Part shown: positions 9,961-21,930 of the stretch, piece by piece
Position numbering within the stretch: the stretch's first letter is position 1
How the letters are laid out: each line of letters begins with the position of its first letter
From: Acanthaster planci
Lineage: Eukaryota; Echinodermata; Asteroidea; Valvatida; Acanthasteridae
Direction: 5' to 3'
Length of the DNA stretch: 64,000 bases
Assembly: GCF_001949145.1 (NCBI RefSeq)
Contig: NW_019091390.1
Span: 713,728 to 777,727 of the forward strand
The notes under the pieces: generated by a model
Told to the model about the DNA's origin: nothing
Seen by the model: only the letters and a program-made list of their open reading frames with translations
The model's database searches: none
Made by a program: the position numbers and the translations under genes

Positions 9961-12707
9961 AAAATCCTGTAAGGACAGGTACGGTATCTGGTCCCATAAT
10001 TATTAAAACCAAGAGACGTAAAAACATACTTTGAAAATTTGAAATATTAAACCAGGCCCTCAAAATATTCTGTGGGAGCGAAGTTGTCATAATTGCTAGG
10101 TCAAACCGTTCGCTTGTCCCCAAATTCCTAGGGGTGGATCCAGGAATTCTTCCGGGGGAGGGGTAGGCCGGAGATTTTTTTATGTCTCATTTTTGCGGAC
10201 AAGTGGAAACGACGATGACAAATTACATGTCGCATAACGATGCACATACATTCAGCATTTTTCTGGCATTTTTGCCCGATGCTTTGATCACTCAGTACAT
10301 TGCATACCAATGACCTAAAACCCAAGCCACAACCACAACACATGTGTATTCGATATGCACATTTTGAACCGTATTAAAATGAGTCCATGTTACCTTTAGA
10401 TCTGAGGTTAATGGGGTATTGTTAACACCGATTTCTGCACGGATTGAGGTAAAAACCGAAATGTTCGAAGATGTCAGGTGCCCAGCTTTCCGAAAATCAA
10501 TTATGTATACACTGTATTTACATATCTATATTTAAATTAAACTCATAGTAATATGTCAGGATCAGAAAGTAACTGGTGGTGCAGCCTGACACCTATTGTA
10601 CGTGCAAATCACGAGAGGATTATAAAAATACGGAACATGCATTTTAGGTACAAAGTCCCGTTTTGCGACTTCAAATAACCTGTATATTTGAACTGTGATA
10701 AAGGATTACTTCGATGATGTTGGTTTTGAGCACTTCTATCGATTTAGGCACAATGGACCTTGATAAAACTGACCAAACTTGTAAGCCATGATGATATTCA
10801 CTAACAGTGTTTAAAAGAAGTAGGCTTCCTTGCATATGTACATGTATAATCAAAGAGTCCAATCAGTAGGTTTATATCAAAATATACCTGAAAAGTATTA
10901 ATATGATGCAACTATGCTTTTTGTAGTAAAAAAAACGCTTGTCAGTTGTAGCCGTTCTAGAAAAAGGAAAACTTAAAACAGAATGTGACAGTGTGATAAT
11001 GGTACTTTGAATCAGGTGTTATTTTGCGTATCCTTGTTTTACGTTACCTTCTATTACCACTTGAAACTTAGTATTGCTAGAAGCCAACTATATATAATAA
11101 TGAGGACAAAAGACACACTTGTTTATGTTTAAAGTTAACTAACACTATCTTCCATTAAATTTGGTAGTTAGAAATGACTGCAGAAAATCGGCAGAGTCAG
11201 ATTCAGGGGGCAACGGGGCCATGTGTCCCCCCCCCCAAGAGAAGAATCAAGATTTTCAAAAATCAGAGAAAGGTGTTTTTTTTCTCTATGTTATTTCCCT
11301 TGCTTCCAAATGCACTCCCAAAGTTTTGCCCCCAAAATTTGTTTCTGCAGAACAAAAATTTTCGGGGATTTTCTTATGGATTTACAATTGGCCGAAGTTT
11401 GGGGGGTAAAATTGTAAAAATCGATTAACGTTCGAAAAAATACATTCTCCTCCTATGGTTGCTTTAAATTTCCATTGTTATTGCCTTTGTCGATGTAGTG
11501 GTAGATTGTTTTCTGACGTATTAATAAACAGTTAGGCCTACTTTACAGTTGCGGCTTAGTTGTCTTTTCATTTTCTATGTGCATTGCCCGCACCTTTCCC
11601 TGCTCTCGGCAAAGATGGGTGGTCATTTCTGAACATAATGATAAATTGATGTGGGGATCCTGCGTATTAAGTATTCTCGACGTTGAGCCTGAGAGGGCGC
11701 TCTTTCAAACTTGCCCTTTTTCCTTTCCACCGGGAGTGAACGCGGGCTGGCCGAAACAGTTTGGGTTACCATTTCAGCCCAGTGCAGTGGACCACACCAC
11801 ATTTATATGTAACTGCAACCCCACGAGTGTTGGGTGAGTTGAAATACTAATTATGCAAATGCTAATGCACATGCTAATGTACTTACCACACATTAAATAC
11901 ACATATGATTTTATACTTTGTAAATTCTCTATATTTATTCAATGTCAATGTCATGAATTGTTTCTCAGGGATATTTTAATTGGGGACACAATCAGCAATA
12001 AATAAATCAAGATCAGGAGGTCTGTTTCGCCCCTAATTTATTTCTGGGATTTCTCTTACTTTCTCGGACTATACAGCTCCTTCCTCAAGGGATGCTGCCA
12101 CCTGGCGTTGCCCGCAAGCTTCCAAGCTCACGTTGAAAAGAAAAATATTTCTTTTTAACCTTAAACAGACCGCATTGATCTTCCCTTTCTGCTTTGATGA
12201 TCACCTGAACCCCCCCCCAAGTTTTCAAGAATTCCTTTCAAAAGTAATCCCTTTCAACAATTTCAAAATTACTTTATCTGGGACGTTCTGTGTGCGCAAA
12301 ATCTAACTCGATAACGTCTCGTACAACGTAGTTTTATTCTTAATTAATAGTCCGGTTGCAGAAAAGCTTTCAACCACAGTCCTTTTTTTTACTGATGACC
12401 TGTAGCACGATAATGTTCGGTTTAGAGAGGCCTGGATCAATTTTATACCGCGTTTTCCAAACGAGAAGAATTTACTAAAGAGCTACAACTTGACCAAAGA
12501 ACTTTCTCCACATAAAAATCCGGTTCCTTGCGCCCCTATAAACGACTTGGTTTCTTCCAGTCAATTTAACCGGGAAAACTGTTACAGTAGTTGTTGCAAC
12601 TTCCTTTTCTGCTTTGACCTGCATACTGGTTAAGTCGGCATCTACTCGTCGATTGAGAGATAGATTTTGAGTGGAATTCGCGAAGCGTACCTGGAACCTG
12701 ATCAGTT
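9961..12707. other. Intergenic, decayed repeats, no gene seen
   Basis: Contains scraps that look like old dispersed repeats: a GGGGTGGATCCAGGAATT-type stretch at 10131-10150, and C-runs at 11226-11235 and 12210-12219. No tRNA, splice-flanked exon or conserved protein frame was found. The last few hundred bases should hold the promoter and 5' UTR of the phospholipase gene, but no TATA box is clear. Confidence 0.5.
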
Positions 12708-13567
12708 ATGTCTCCGATCATTTTTCTCCTGTTGTTCTGCACACTCGGAAGGACCAGAGGACTTTCCATGAGATCTGCAGACATCAGTAAGGTACATTTC
12801 GTCAGCGTGTCTCTCGGTCCGCACAGCCGGGACATCTTGGTCCACGTCGACGGCGTTACGGCCACCGAGTTCCTGGTTGGATCCAGCCCGCGCAACGGCG
12901 TGATCGTGCGGCGGGTCGCAGACGGCCGAAAACAGGTGCAAATTCTGGAAGATTGGACGCACCAGGTGGTGGATTGTAGGGTCACGAGCGACGCAAGGGA
13001 GATCCGCGATTTCGAGACGGCTACGGAGGCGCGTCTCGCCGATCACTTAAGCCGAGTTCCAACCGTCCTGGCACCGTCACCTCCTTGCGACTTCTCCCTT
13101 AGTTCGCCCTCCCCGGCCGGCAAATCCCAATATCTTACCGTCAGTTTGCTGCCTACGATCACGGGCGAAAACAGCCGGGCGAGTGAGGATTTTCTGCATC
13201 TGATGTCACTCACCGATACCAAGAAAGCGCAAAAAGAGTGCCAATTATACCATGCTCAGTTGAAGAAGGAGCCAAACCGATTCCATCTTGCTTCCCTGGA
13301 AGACGAAGCGGGCAGGGCAAGACGTGCACAGCCGAGAAGCGGCGATACCGAACGGGAGAAAAGGTCGGCCTTCATGATACCAGGGACGCTGTGGTGCGGT
13401 CCAGGCAGCGACGCCGAGTCCTATGACCACCTCGGGCAGGACATCGAGGCAGACGCCTGCTGCAGGGAGCATGACCACTGCCCCAGCTCCATCAAGCGAT
13501 GGAGCACCAAATACGGCATCTTCAACTTTCGTCTCTACGCCATCAGCCACTGTGATTGCGACAGAAG
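12708..13567 (+). CDS. Group III phospholipase A2 exon 1
   Basis: Codes the signal peptide, propeptide, furin-type site and the calcium-loop/active-site half of the lipase domain. The frame runs on past the true donor (AG|GTATGA at 13567) to a stop at 13602-13604. The switch to exon 2 is supported by the domain continuing there. The ATG follows CAGTT and opens a typical secretory leader. Confidence 0.93.
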
Positions 13568-15531
13568 GTATGAAAACTTTACAAAGAACTGGCAACTGGG
13601 GTGAGGGGTGGCATTAAGCCTCGTCCCTGACTGCCAATTTATCAAGTTACTTCTTCCTTTTTTTCATACAAAACAGGCTTTTCTATTCATCGATGGGAAC
13701 TTGAATGAAAGTAACTTTTTCTTTAAAAGTTGAATGATCTGGCCACTTTTATCGTCAGAGCCTTAAATGATGATGTCGATTTCATCTTAAATTTTAATGA
13801 ATGTCTCTGTATCCCAGTCTTATCAAGTTCGTTGATTGGAATGCATTGGGTGGGACACAAAAGAGGACTGCGAGAGGTGCGAGCATAGACCAAACAAAAA
13901 AGGGGGGAAATTTGGGATTCGCATCACCGATTTGCCAAAGTAAATGCCCCTGAATTGACACCTTCCACCCTCGAAGATTTATCAAGTTTACTGATGATGA
14001 ATGCTCTTGGGCCCCCTGGAAAAATCCCCTGCGGAAAAACACCTGGTCACGTTCATGGTGGCGTGGGATAAAGGCTGCTAACCCGATTAGACTCCACACT
14101 TGCGGTGGCACCCAGACTGGTGGCCCCGCACCCACATGCACATTCTTTATAGTTTGACGCGCGCGTGCATTTGGCAAATCGCGACACCCTTCTGGTCGAA
14201 GTGGCATGTAACGCGCGCGTACCACCTTTCCCCGAGCGTTGTGCTACCGCAGTAAACACGTCTAGTTCTGGTTGAAGAATGTTCCATGCATCGCTCTCGG
14301 GGGATTACTGGCTGACTGCAATCACACTAACTGACGTAATATCATTTCGCTGCCGTTTGTTAGCCCCCCCCCCCCGATTTGACCGCGTCCAGGCACGTCA
14401 AGCCCAATAGAATTCCGTGACATTCAGTTTAAATTACAAATCAGGCTATGAAGAAACCAGTTATATGTGTCGATTTGGGGGGAAATTTTTGTATTAACAA
14501 GCTATATTCAAAGCATCTGCTATCTATTTTCGCCGTTCACATTTTGCTCAGAATCCCTTTTTCCCCCGTTCATTTTTCGCTTCTAACTATATCAGCGTCC
14601 CGGCTTTACTTTAAGACTTTCTTTCCCATCGCCACCTGACACACTGAGCCCTCCTTTACTATGCCAGTGGTCTTGACCTGATTTAAAAGCAGAGGTTGGA
14701 ATGCTTCAGACTATGTGGTGAAAGAGAGAGAGGAAGAGATGGCTTTTCCGTGTAGTTGAATGACCGTGTGGAAGCACCTGCTTTCGTCATTCATTCAAAA
14801 GTGCAGAGGACTCTACAGGGTCCAACAAGACTTTCTGCTTTTCAGCGTAAAAAAATCCCAAATCTAAGGTGTTTATCCTTATATCGTGACCTTCTGGTTA
14901 AGTGTTTGATTGGGACCGAGATCCGACACAAAGAACCGACTGAGTCAACACAAATTTGATGTTTCGGGCAGTGTGCCTTCGGCGCACAAGCTACAAACAT
15001 GTCTGGTAGTTTTAAAGGCTAATTTAAAAAAAGATTATTCACAATTATGCAAGATTAATACGCATGTGCATTGATGACAAAAATCGACTTCTTATATCAC
15101 AAAGGCATTTCAATATTAGTATATCCGGTTCTTCACTTGTAAAATCAGTGGATAAATGGCTGTATCTCACGTTATGATTTTCCCGCCTGTTTTTGGGCAG
15201 ATTCAACCAGTGTCTGCGCGAAGCTGGAACACAGAAAGCAGAGGTCGTCGGCCACTGGTACTTCAACATCCTTCAGCTGTCCTGCTTCGAGTTGCACTAC
15301 AAGCCGACGTGCGTCGAGTACCAGGGGTGGTTCAGCCGTTGGTGTCGCCGCACCGAATTGGTCCCTTACGCCGAGATCAGCTCAGTTGGACCAATCACAG
15401 TAAAGGATGGTTTAGGAGGAGCCACATCGGAGTACGCTTCCGTTGCTCCTACCACGGATGGTGATGACACTGAATTGAGCGGTCAAAGCCCCGAGTCAGA
15501 GTCCGCGGAATCGAGTGCAAGCGACCATTGA
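12708..15531 (+). CDS. Secreted group III phospholipase A2, two exons, with long propeptide
   Basis: A calcium-dependent secreted lipase that cleaves the sn-2 ester of phospholipids. Exons are 12708-13567 and 15201-15531, joined in phase at a split Arg codon, giving 396 residues. Residues 1-19 are a signal peptide (MSPIIFLLLFCTLG). Residues 20 to about 219 form a propeptide of unknown fold, ending in a furin-type site EREKR at 215-219. The mature chain starts near Ser220. It has IPGTLWCGPG (calcium loop, Trp229-Gly233) and CCREHDHC with the catalytic His255-Asp256 pair. It continues with KYGIFNFRLY and SHCDCD. Exon 2 supplies FNQCL, YFNILQLSCFE and further Cys residues, all group III landmarks (bee venom and PLA2G3 type). 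The tail is acidic and Ser rich. All key residues are present, so the enzyme is probably active. Confidence 0.93.
15201..15531 (+). CDS. Group III phospholipase A2 exon 2
   Basis: A strong acceptor (TGTTTTTGGGCAG) precedes 15201. The exon codes FNQCLREAG, then GHWYFNILQLSCFELHY and CVEYQGWF, completing the disulfide-rich lipase domain. An acidic Ser-rich tail follows, ending in TGA at 15529-15531. Confidence 0.93.
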
Positions 15532-17387
15532 ACTTTGACGACATAATTCCAAGTCCAAGGGGCAGCTTCTCCCCACTGATTTATGAGAGACCAAACTGGA
15601 CAATTCAATTGAAACTTGAAATTACCTCAGGTTTGGTGATGCAATGTCATGGCAAAACCAATGCAAGGTCTGGAATTTGCTTGTCCAGAAAGAATGGATC
15701 GCAATGGACAAAACAGAACCCTTTTTTTTAACTTCAACTTACCTCGGGTTTACCTGCAAATACTTTGCTCTGTGAACTCTTCCAATTCTAGCGTCTGGGG
15801 AAATTTGTTTTTCCCATTACAGTCTTCGGGACTGATTCAAGGTTACCCTGGATTTAATTTTGAGAAACCGACAATCAAATTTGTGTTCGACATTACGTGG
15901 GCTAGTGCTGCGATTGGGACAACATTTATGCCTGAAATGCATGCGAGAAACTGAGAGTTTTCAACTTTTACGTTCAGAGAACCTGTATTTAAAATATTTT
16001 AAAAACCGACATGTAGCCTAACGAAAAATTCCATACTAATGGACCTATGTACTGAGGACATCAAGCTTTCTTTACGTGTAAACTTTCCTACAGAGTTCTA
16101 ATCTGTCGTCCCAGCTGGCTCCCATAGGCCTATATAGGAAAGCGCTCAAGTAAACAAAGCGTGACGTCATCAGTACACATGCCTGTTAATTAACATAATA
16201 CTTTGTATCTTAAGTGTGGTAACTGTCAAATAGTGTCCTATCAATGCAGTAAGTTTTAGGTAGTGTAGTAAGTAGCGCAAAAGTAACGTGTGTTAGTAAT
16301 AATAGTGATGAATATTTTTTATGCTCAATTCAGGTTTCATGTTACACGATCTGCAATTCACCAATCAGCAGTGGTGTAAATAAGGGGAAGGCATGGGGTC
16401 ACAGCCCCCCCCCCGCTCAAGGCCTGTGTTCCCTTTGTCCCTTCCCCCACTCAGAAATTAGAGATGGGGAAACGTCTGGAATAGTACGCGTTTGTCAGTG
16501 TTTTAACTGTGCCCAACCAACTGAGTTCCCCCTCTGGAAAATGAGGACCCTAAATGCCCCCTTCCCTGAAAAAGGTACATCCCAAATACACCCCTGCCAA
16601 TCAGATGACGGGGATTTATTTCAGCTTTTTATAATACACAATAGACACATTCTTGCGTCTCAAAAGTCATACTAGCGTCATGATAATTTGTATTGTATGG
16701 TTGAGGTTAAAAGGAAACATTGTTATCGTGAAATGTACCATAAAGTACCCACTTTAAGTCGAGAGCTTACTGAGATTTGTTGCCAATGCAAATTAAGTCC
16801 CAAGGCCCTGCTTCAAAAACTACTGTGAGTTTATGTTAATGTGAGACTTTTTATATCTAAACAAAAACCGGTTTTTATTTGAGTCAAGAACTCTTTGTGC
16901 AGTTGTTTTATTGACTAATAACAGTTTTGTTCAGTATTGATGAATGTAACAGGTCAAATGTCAATGTAATAGATGTACTGTGTCCATTGTACAGAGCTTA
17001 ACGTGAATTGATTTTCAAACAGTTTAAAATATGCCAAAGATTCGAAATCTTTAGGCTCAACAGTTAGGCCTGGGCCCTTTCAGTTTCAAAAGCTTTAAAC
17101 AAAAACAAGTTTTATGATTTGCGGGTAAAATTCTAAAAAGTGGCACTGGTCTTGCCATACAGCAAGTTTACAAAAACCCTTGATAATAATCGAGCTTTTG
17201 CGCCACTATCAGGCCAATTATAATTTTAATCCTGTAAAATCCCAGTTACTGGGAGGTCACAGGTCAACTTGACGGTGATTCCTGCGGTTAGGATATCTCC
17301 TTTTCTGTCTCTCTCTTCCCCCCCTCTCTAATTCAACTCAATATTTTCCTTTCTCTTCACAACAAGGGACGCTTTTTCACCCGTGCC
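15532..17387. other. Intergenic, no gene seen
   Basis: AT-rich sequence with a C-run near 16406-16414 and one TGACGTCA at 16162-16169. No coding similarity or RNA gene is recognised. The 3' UTR of the phospholipase gene must begin here, but I see no clear AATAAA close to the stop. Confidence 0.5.
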
Positions 17388-17866
17388 AAATGATGTCCAC
17401 CCCCGCATATTTTTCCCAGCCATCTGAATGTCTGCACGGCGGACTAACAAACAACATGGACGACCATCAGAGTTGCCTATTCACCGTGTCTTTGCGCAGG
17501 ACCGCACCAGCGTTACCAAGTCAGAGCGGAAATTGGCCACCTTCTCCCGCGCTATTTTTTTCGGGGGAACCTGCCGGGGCGGGCCCGGCCCGGCCCGTGG
17601 TCCCAACTTGGCCCCCAGTGGGGGCGATGAAGGCTCAGAGAGCTGCAAATAAAAAAATGTGGCGAGGGAAAGGTACGAGCCACGGTCGGCTGAGGTGAGA
17701 AGCTGGATGTGGGCTGCACTGACGCGGCGTCGGGCTCGACATCTCCCCGGATTCGCGCTCAGCGAGCATTATGAGTGGGCGAGGCTCAGCGTAGCTAAAC
17801 CGGGGACACTGACACGCGTCTTGATCAAGGCAATGAGGAGCCTACCAATGCAGTAACTGAGGTAAG
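17388..17866 (+). promoter_or_regulatory. GC-rich island ending at a consensus splice donor
   Basis: Sharply GC-richer than its surroundings, with a (GGCCC)-rich core at 17578-17600 and many CpGs. It ends in CTGAG|GTAAGTAAA near 17866, a strong donor. This looks like a CpG-island promoter with a 5' non-coding exon, or an lncRNA first exon. The short frame starting at ATGGACGACCATCAG has no recognised similarity. Confidence 0.3.
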
Positions 17867-20606
17867 TAAACTGAAAATTTGATTGAAGCTTCGGAAACTA
17901 AACATGTTTTCATTTAATGCAGATTACTTTTGATACCTTCCGTAATTATTCCCCCCCCCTTAATTTTTATTTTTTTTGGGGGGGGGGTTGGACAAATCCT
18001 CTTTTTGATTGCACACAATTCTGCAAATTCTCTGCAGTTGAGCTTTCTGTAATGCGCGTGAAAAGAATTTTATGTAACGGGAAAAGAAGCATTTTCTGCC
18101 GTAAATGAATTATATATATTTTTTGAATTATTATGCAATGCATGGTTGGTGCTTGTAAGCGGGTGCTTACCAGCATTGGGGCGGGACATGGGACCCCCCA
18201 CACTATTTGTAATTTCCAAAATTCCCTCCTATTTTTCACGCCACTTTGCAAACATGTTTACGAATCCGTTCATTCCACCCCATCCTATCCTATCCCCCAT
18301 AGCCATTCCAGTCCAGTCCATTCCTTAAATAAAGGAAGCTTATGGCTTTTTGTATTCGTCATTAGCATTTCAGACGTACGTAGTTCTACATGCTTCCATC
18401 CACACCTTCAATCACTAAGTCTTATATTGTGAATGAAGGGTAACTCGTTCGTGGATTGACCATTTGAGAGAATAGTAGCTCTGAACTTCATAAAAAGCAT
18501 CACTTTGCAATATTTGGAGGACATCAGTCACTAAGGACCGCTGCGAAAACGTCTGACGTTGACAGTTTTCATTTTTTACTAGGCCTAAGTTATGGATTAG
18601 ACGGCTGTAGTCTAGTACGAGAAATTCGTGTATGCGTCACTTGAGTGTAGAGCTCGTGTTTGGTGCAATTCAGCACCCCGCAGTTGTCTCCAAATCCATA
18701 TTTTGTATCGCTTCTTTCAAAGGACTTTTCAAACTTTTATGTTTTACACTGTTTTTTTTTACATACACATGAGAAGTTTGAAGTCATGTCAGGCTGCTTG
18801 AGCACAACAAGTTTGGTAGATTTTTTTTGCAGAGGCCAAGTCTCAGTTGTTTTGTTGATTTAATTTATGGCAAACAGTCACTTTGCAAACTTAATAAACA
18901 ACATTCAGCATTGAGCTGCATTTTCAGTCCGCGATTTCGAAAGAAAACCGAACCAACAACAGCGCCCTCAGGTGATCGGGAAAAGCTTAGGCATTATAAT
19001 AATGGTCGCAAAAAGTCCTTTCAAAATAACCCAACTGCGAAGGATTTCCCATTATTTTTGATTGAGTTGAGAAGCGTGTAGACATGATGATTTATTCAAA
19101 ATGTGTTCGAGTGTGAAATTCATGACACCAACCCTTTTAAGAAGGAAAACGAGAATCAGACTTTGAACACCGATGTTCCTTGTCTCAGTCAGTGAAAGAG
19201 CGCATGCTCGATTGGCAGACAATTTGATATTACGACATGATTTTTATGTCTTTTTCTGATGAGCCATAATTATGATTTAATGAAATGGTAATTCACCGTA
19301 TTTCTTTGTGCCGTAATACTTTCCCGACCATTTTATATAAAGACAGTTGAAATGATTACCATGTACCTTGAAAGAGTTTCAAGCATCCCTTTACCGAGCC
19401 TGTCACATGGAACAATATATATGCAACTATAGCAACGGGATGAAACAGAAAAATCCTGACATCAATTATTGAGCGAGCTTTGCCATTCACAGCATTCACC
19501 GCGCAGGTTCAAGCTTGAAACGGTCGCTGTGTCCTGGCATTATTTTTTTAGTATTGGGTAGGAGGAAGCGATGATGTGTTATGATTCTCTTTAAAGGATA
19601 AAACGGCTCCACAAAGCAATTAACTTGACGGTAACAGGGGAGAGTCAATCTCGTTTGAAAGAGCGTCTTACCCACACGCCCCAAAAATTACAGCGCTGGT
19701 GACAGGTCAATCAAAGGCCGACGCACAATCGCAGTGTATTCCGCAAGTCAAATGAAACCGACTTGCTGGTGTTTCTTAGATTGCTACGCAACGTACTGAC
19801 TGGACAAATGATCGCCGGAGTATGATACTTTCGTGTCATATACAAAGTGTAGAAATTTATGCAGGAGTTGTACGCCCCCTCTATTTTTGATTGACTGCGT
19901 AAATAACAGGTATGGTCCACCGCACAGACTTCTTTTAAATTATATCGAGTCAAACAATCTATGACTGTCGGTGTCTTTCAGTATTCCGTCCCGGTTTGAG
20001 CTGCTTTGAACTCCATCATTGCATATTTCCACCACCTCTACCGCACTTAAATGAGGGCTGGAGCTTGACTTCGCTTCAGTGTGATCATATCGGTAGAGGG
20101 CGTTATCCAAAAGAATTGCCTGAGATTGCACTACACCAAATACGCGCCCATAGAAAACAGTGCAAAATCGGACCGAAATAGCGGCGCCTGTTGACTCTCG
20201 TAAAGAGGTTAGCCTCCGTTTTTTTTCACTGGAAATTGAAGATTGTGGCTAGAAGATCACTTTTCGTTTCAATTTCATGGAGATTAGCCACGAAAATATT
20301 TTTTATTCGCCTTTGAACGAAGATATCCCCCAAATAGCAGTAAAACTAAGCGCTCATTTCTGAATGTAGCCGCCCGCCTCTATCCAAAATAGGTCCGCAA
20401 TTTGGGGCTTTTAGTGACAAAAATACCCCGAACTGGAAACTATCAGTCCTAAATTTGGGATTGATAGAAATATTTCTATAATGCCTCCTGATTATGGCCT
20501 GTCGTATAGTAAAAAATCCCGTGGGATCACAAAATATTAATGAGCTCGCGCGCAGAAATACAACAATTTGGTGGCATGCACCCCTAAAACGGTCTTCAAT
20601 CACAAA
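17867..20606. other. Intergenic, no gene seen
   Basis: AT-rich non-coding DNA with facing C and G runs at 17951-17958 and 17979-17988. Nothing else could be supported. Confidence 0.45.
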
Positions 20607-20825
20607 GCTAGCCTTTGATCTAGGCGCCCGCGGCGAAATGGATGGTCGCCAAAGAGCGAGGAGCTGGAGGAGCGAGCACCAAACCAACGCACGCAGGCGC
20701 GCACAGTCCACGACACACATCTCGGCTACTACATGCGCATGCATGGTTAATTTCGGGCTTGCATGTAGTTCGTCCTGTGGTCTTGACTATCCATTTCGCC
20801 GCGGCCGTCTTGATCAAAGGCTATC
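20607..20825. repeat. Fold-back element with 37-base inverted arms
   Basis: The arm at 20607-20643 and the reverse complement of 20789-20825 match at about 33 of 37 positions; both contain GCGGCGAAATGGAT. The 145-base middle is GC-rich with ATGCGCATGCAT palindromes. It looks like a MITE or fold-back element. No coding frame explains the symmetry. Confidence 0.7.
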
Positions 20826-21149
20826 ACAGAGCAAGTTCGGGCACAAACTACAGTTCGACCAGTAGTCCATTGCTTTTTAAAAATGCGCATGCACAATCTG
20901 TGAATGACCCTTGTCGGTCAATTTTTTAAAAATCTCATCGTTAGTCACATTTCACCGTTGGCTGCGATTATTGCAGTGTGTATGATAATTTAAATCTCGT
21001 ACAGTTATTTTCATATGAATGGTTCATTCTGTAATAATAAATGAAATCGGCTATTGATAATCAGCCGTGTGACCAGCGGTCTGGTCCCGAATGGTCGACT
21101 AGATATTTCAAACCGCCCATCGTTCGGGCGGTGTTAGTCGAACAGTAGT

Positions 21150-21930
21150 TACCCATTGTCGTCGCTCGAACTTGTCCACAGGCCTAATACTACCAGTGCG
21201 GCGCCTGATGAATGGGTGAAGCGCCCTCTATGTAAAATATCGGCTTTTTCGTGAATGCCGAGATAGGCAACAGCGTGGTTAGCCTTTCCGGTGTCGTATC
21301 GGTTACACGGATTTTGTGAGTGAACCAGCGCGTGCGTATCGATCTGCAGAGACCAGAATATGATCGAGCACAATGCCAACTGTCGGGGGGTTCCGCACGG
21401 CCAGGTTACATTTTCAGAGTGCGACCGAGATTTGGTGTAAGAAAATCCAGCGCGGCGATTGATTCTCACGCGGGAAATGTCAACTCCACGGCCGATGAAA
21501 GCAAGCTGTACAATGTTGTCTTTGGCGCGGGATTTAGGGGGAAGGGTGCTCTTTACCACGGCGTCTTTTGTGAAGCAAATAAAAAAGGGGGGGGGAGTCG
21601 GAGTCGGATGCAGCGAAAATGTCATCCCAGTGGTGAAATTCAGATGGGTCGGGCGGGAAGACGAAACAAGATCCTAAATGTCAAGATGACAGAAGGGCCA
21701 TGGAGCGGACATGTTCGAGTCACAAAGATGCACGTCCCGGGTACAAAGAGCACCTCAGGGCCTCAGGATTGGAGTCCCCCGTGTGGTCAATTACACGTCC
21801 CTGACATTTTGCCTCGTTTCTTTCCCTTCCCCCTCCCGTGTTCTCGGCCGGAGGGCGACAGAAGGTAGACCGGCCCGGGTGGGAGTTGTTCACGGTCCGT
21901 GCATGCGCTGTCTATCCCCCGTGGTTTAAG
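21150..21930. other. GC-rich stretch, no gene recognised
   Basis: Longer open frames occur on both strands but none shows domain similarity. They are best explained by GC-rich composition. A G-run at 21587-21594 breaks the region. It may be regulatory, but no specific element can be named. Confidence 0.3.

Noticed and set aside
20346-20929. Overlapping frames on both strands
   Set aside because: They overlap the fold-back element and read through its arms.
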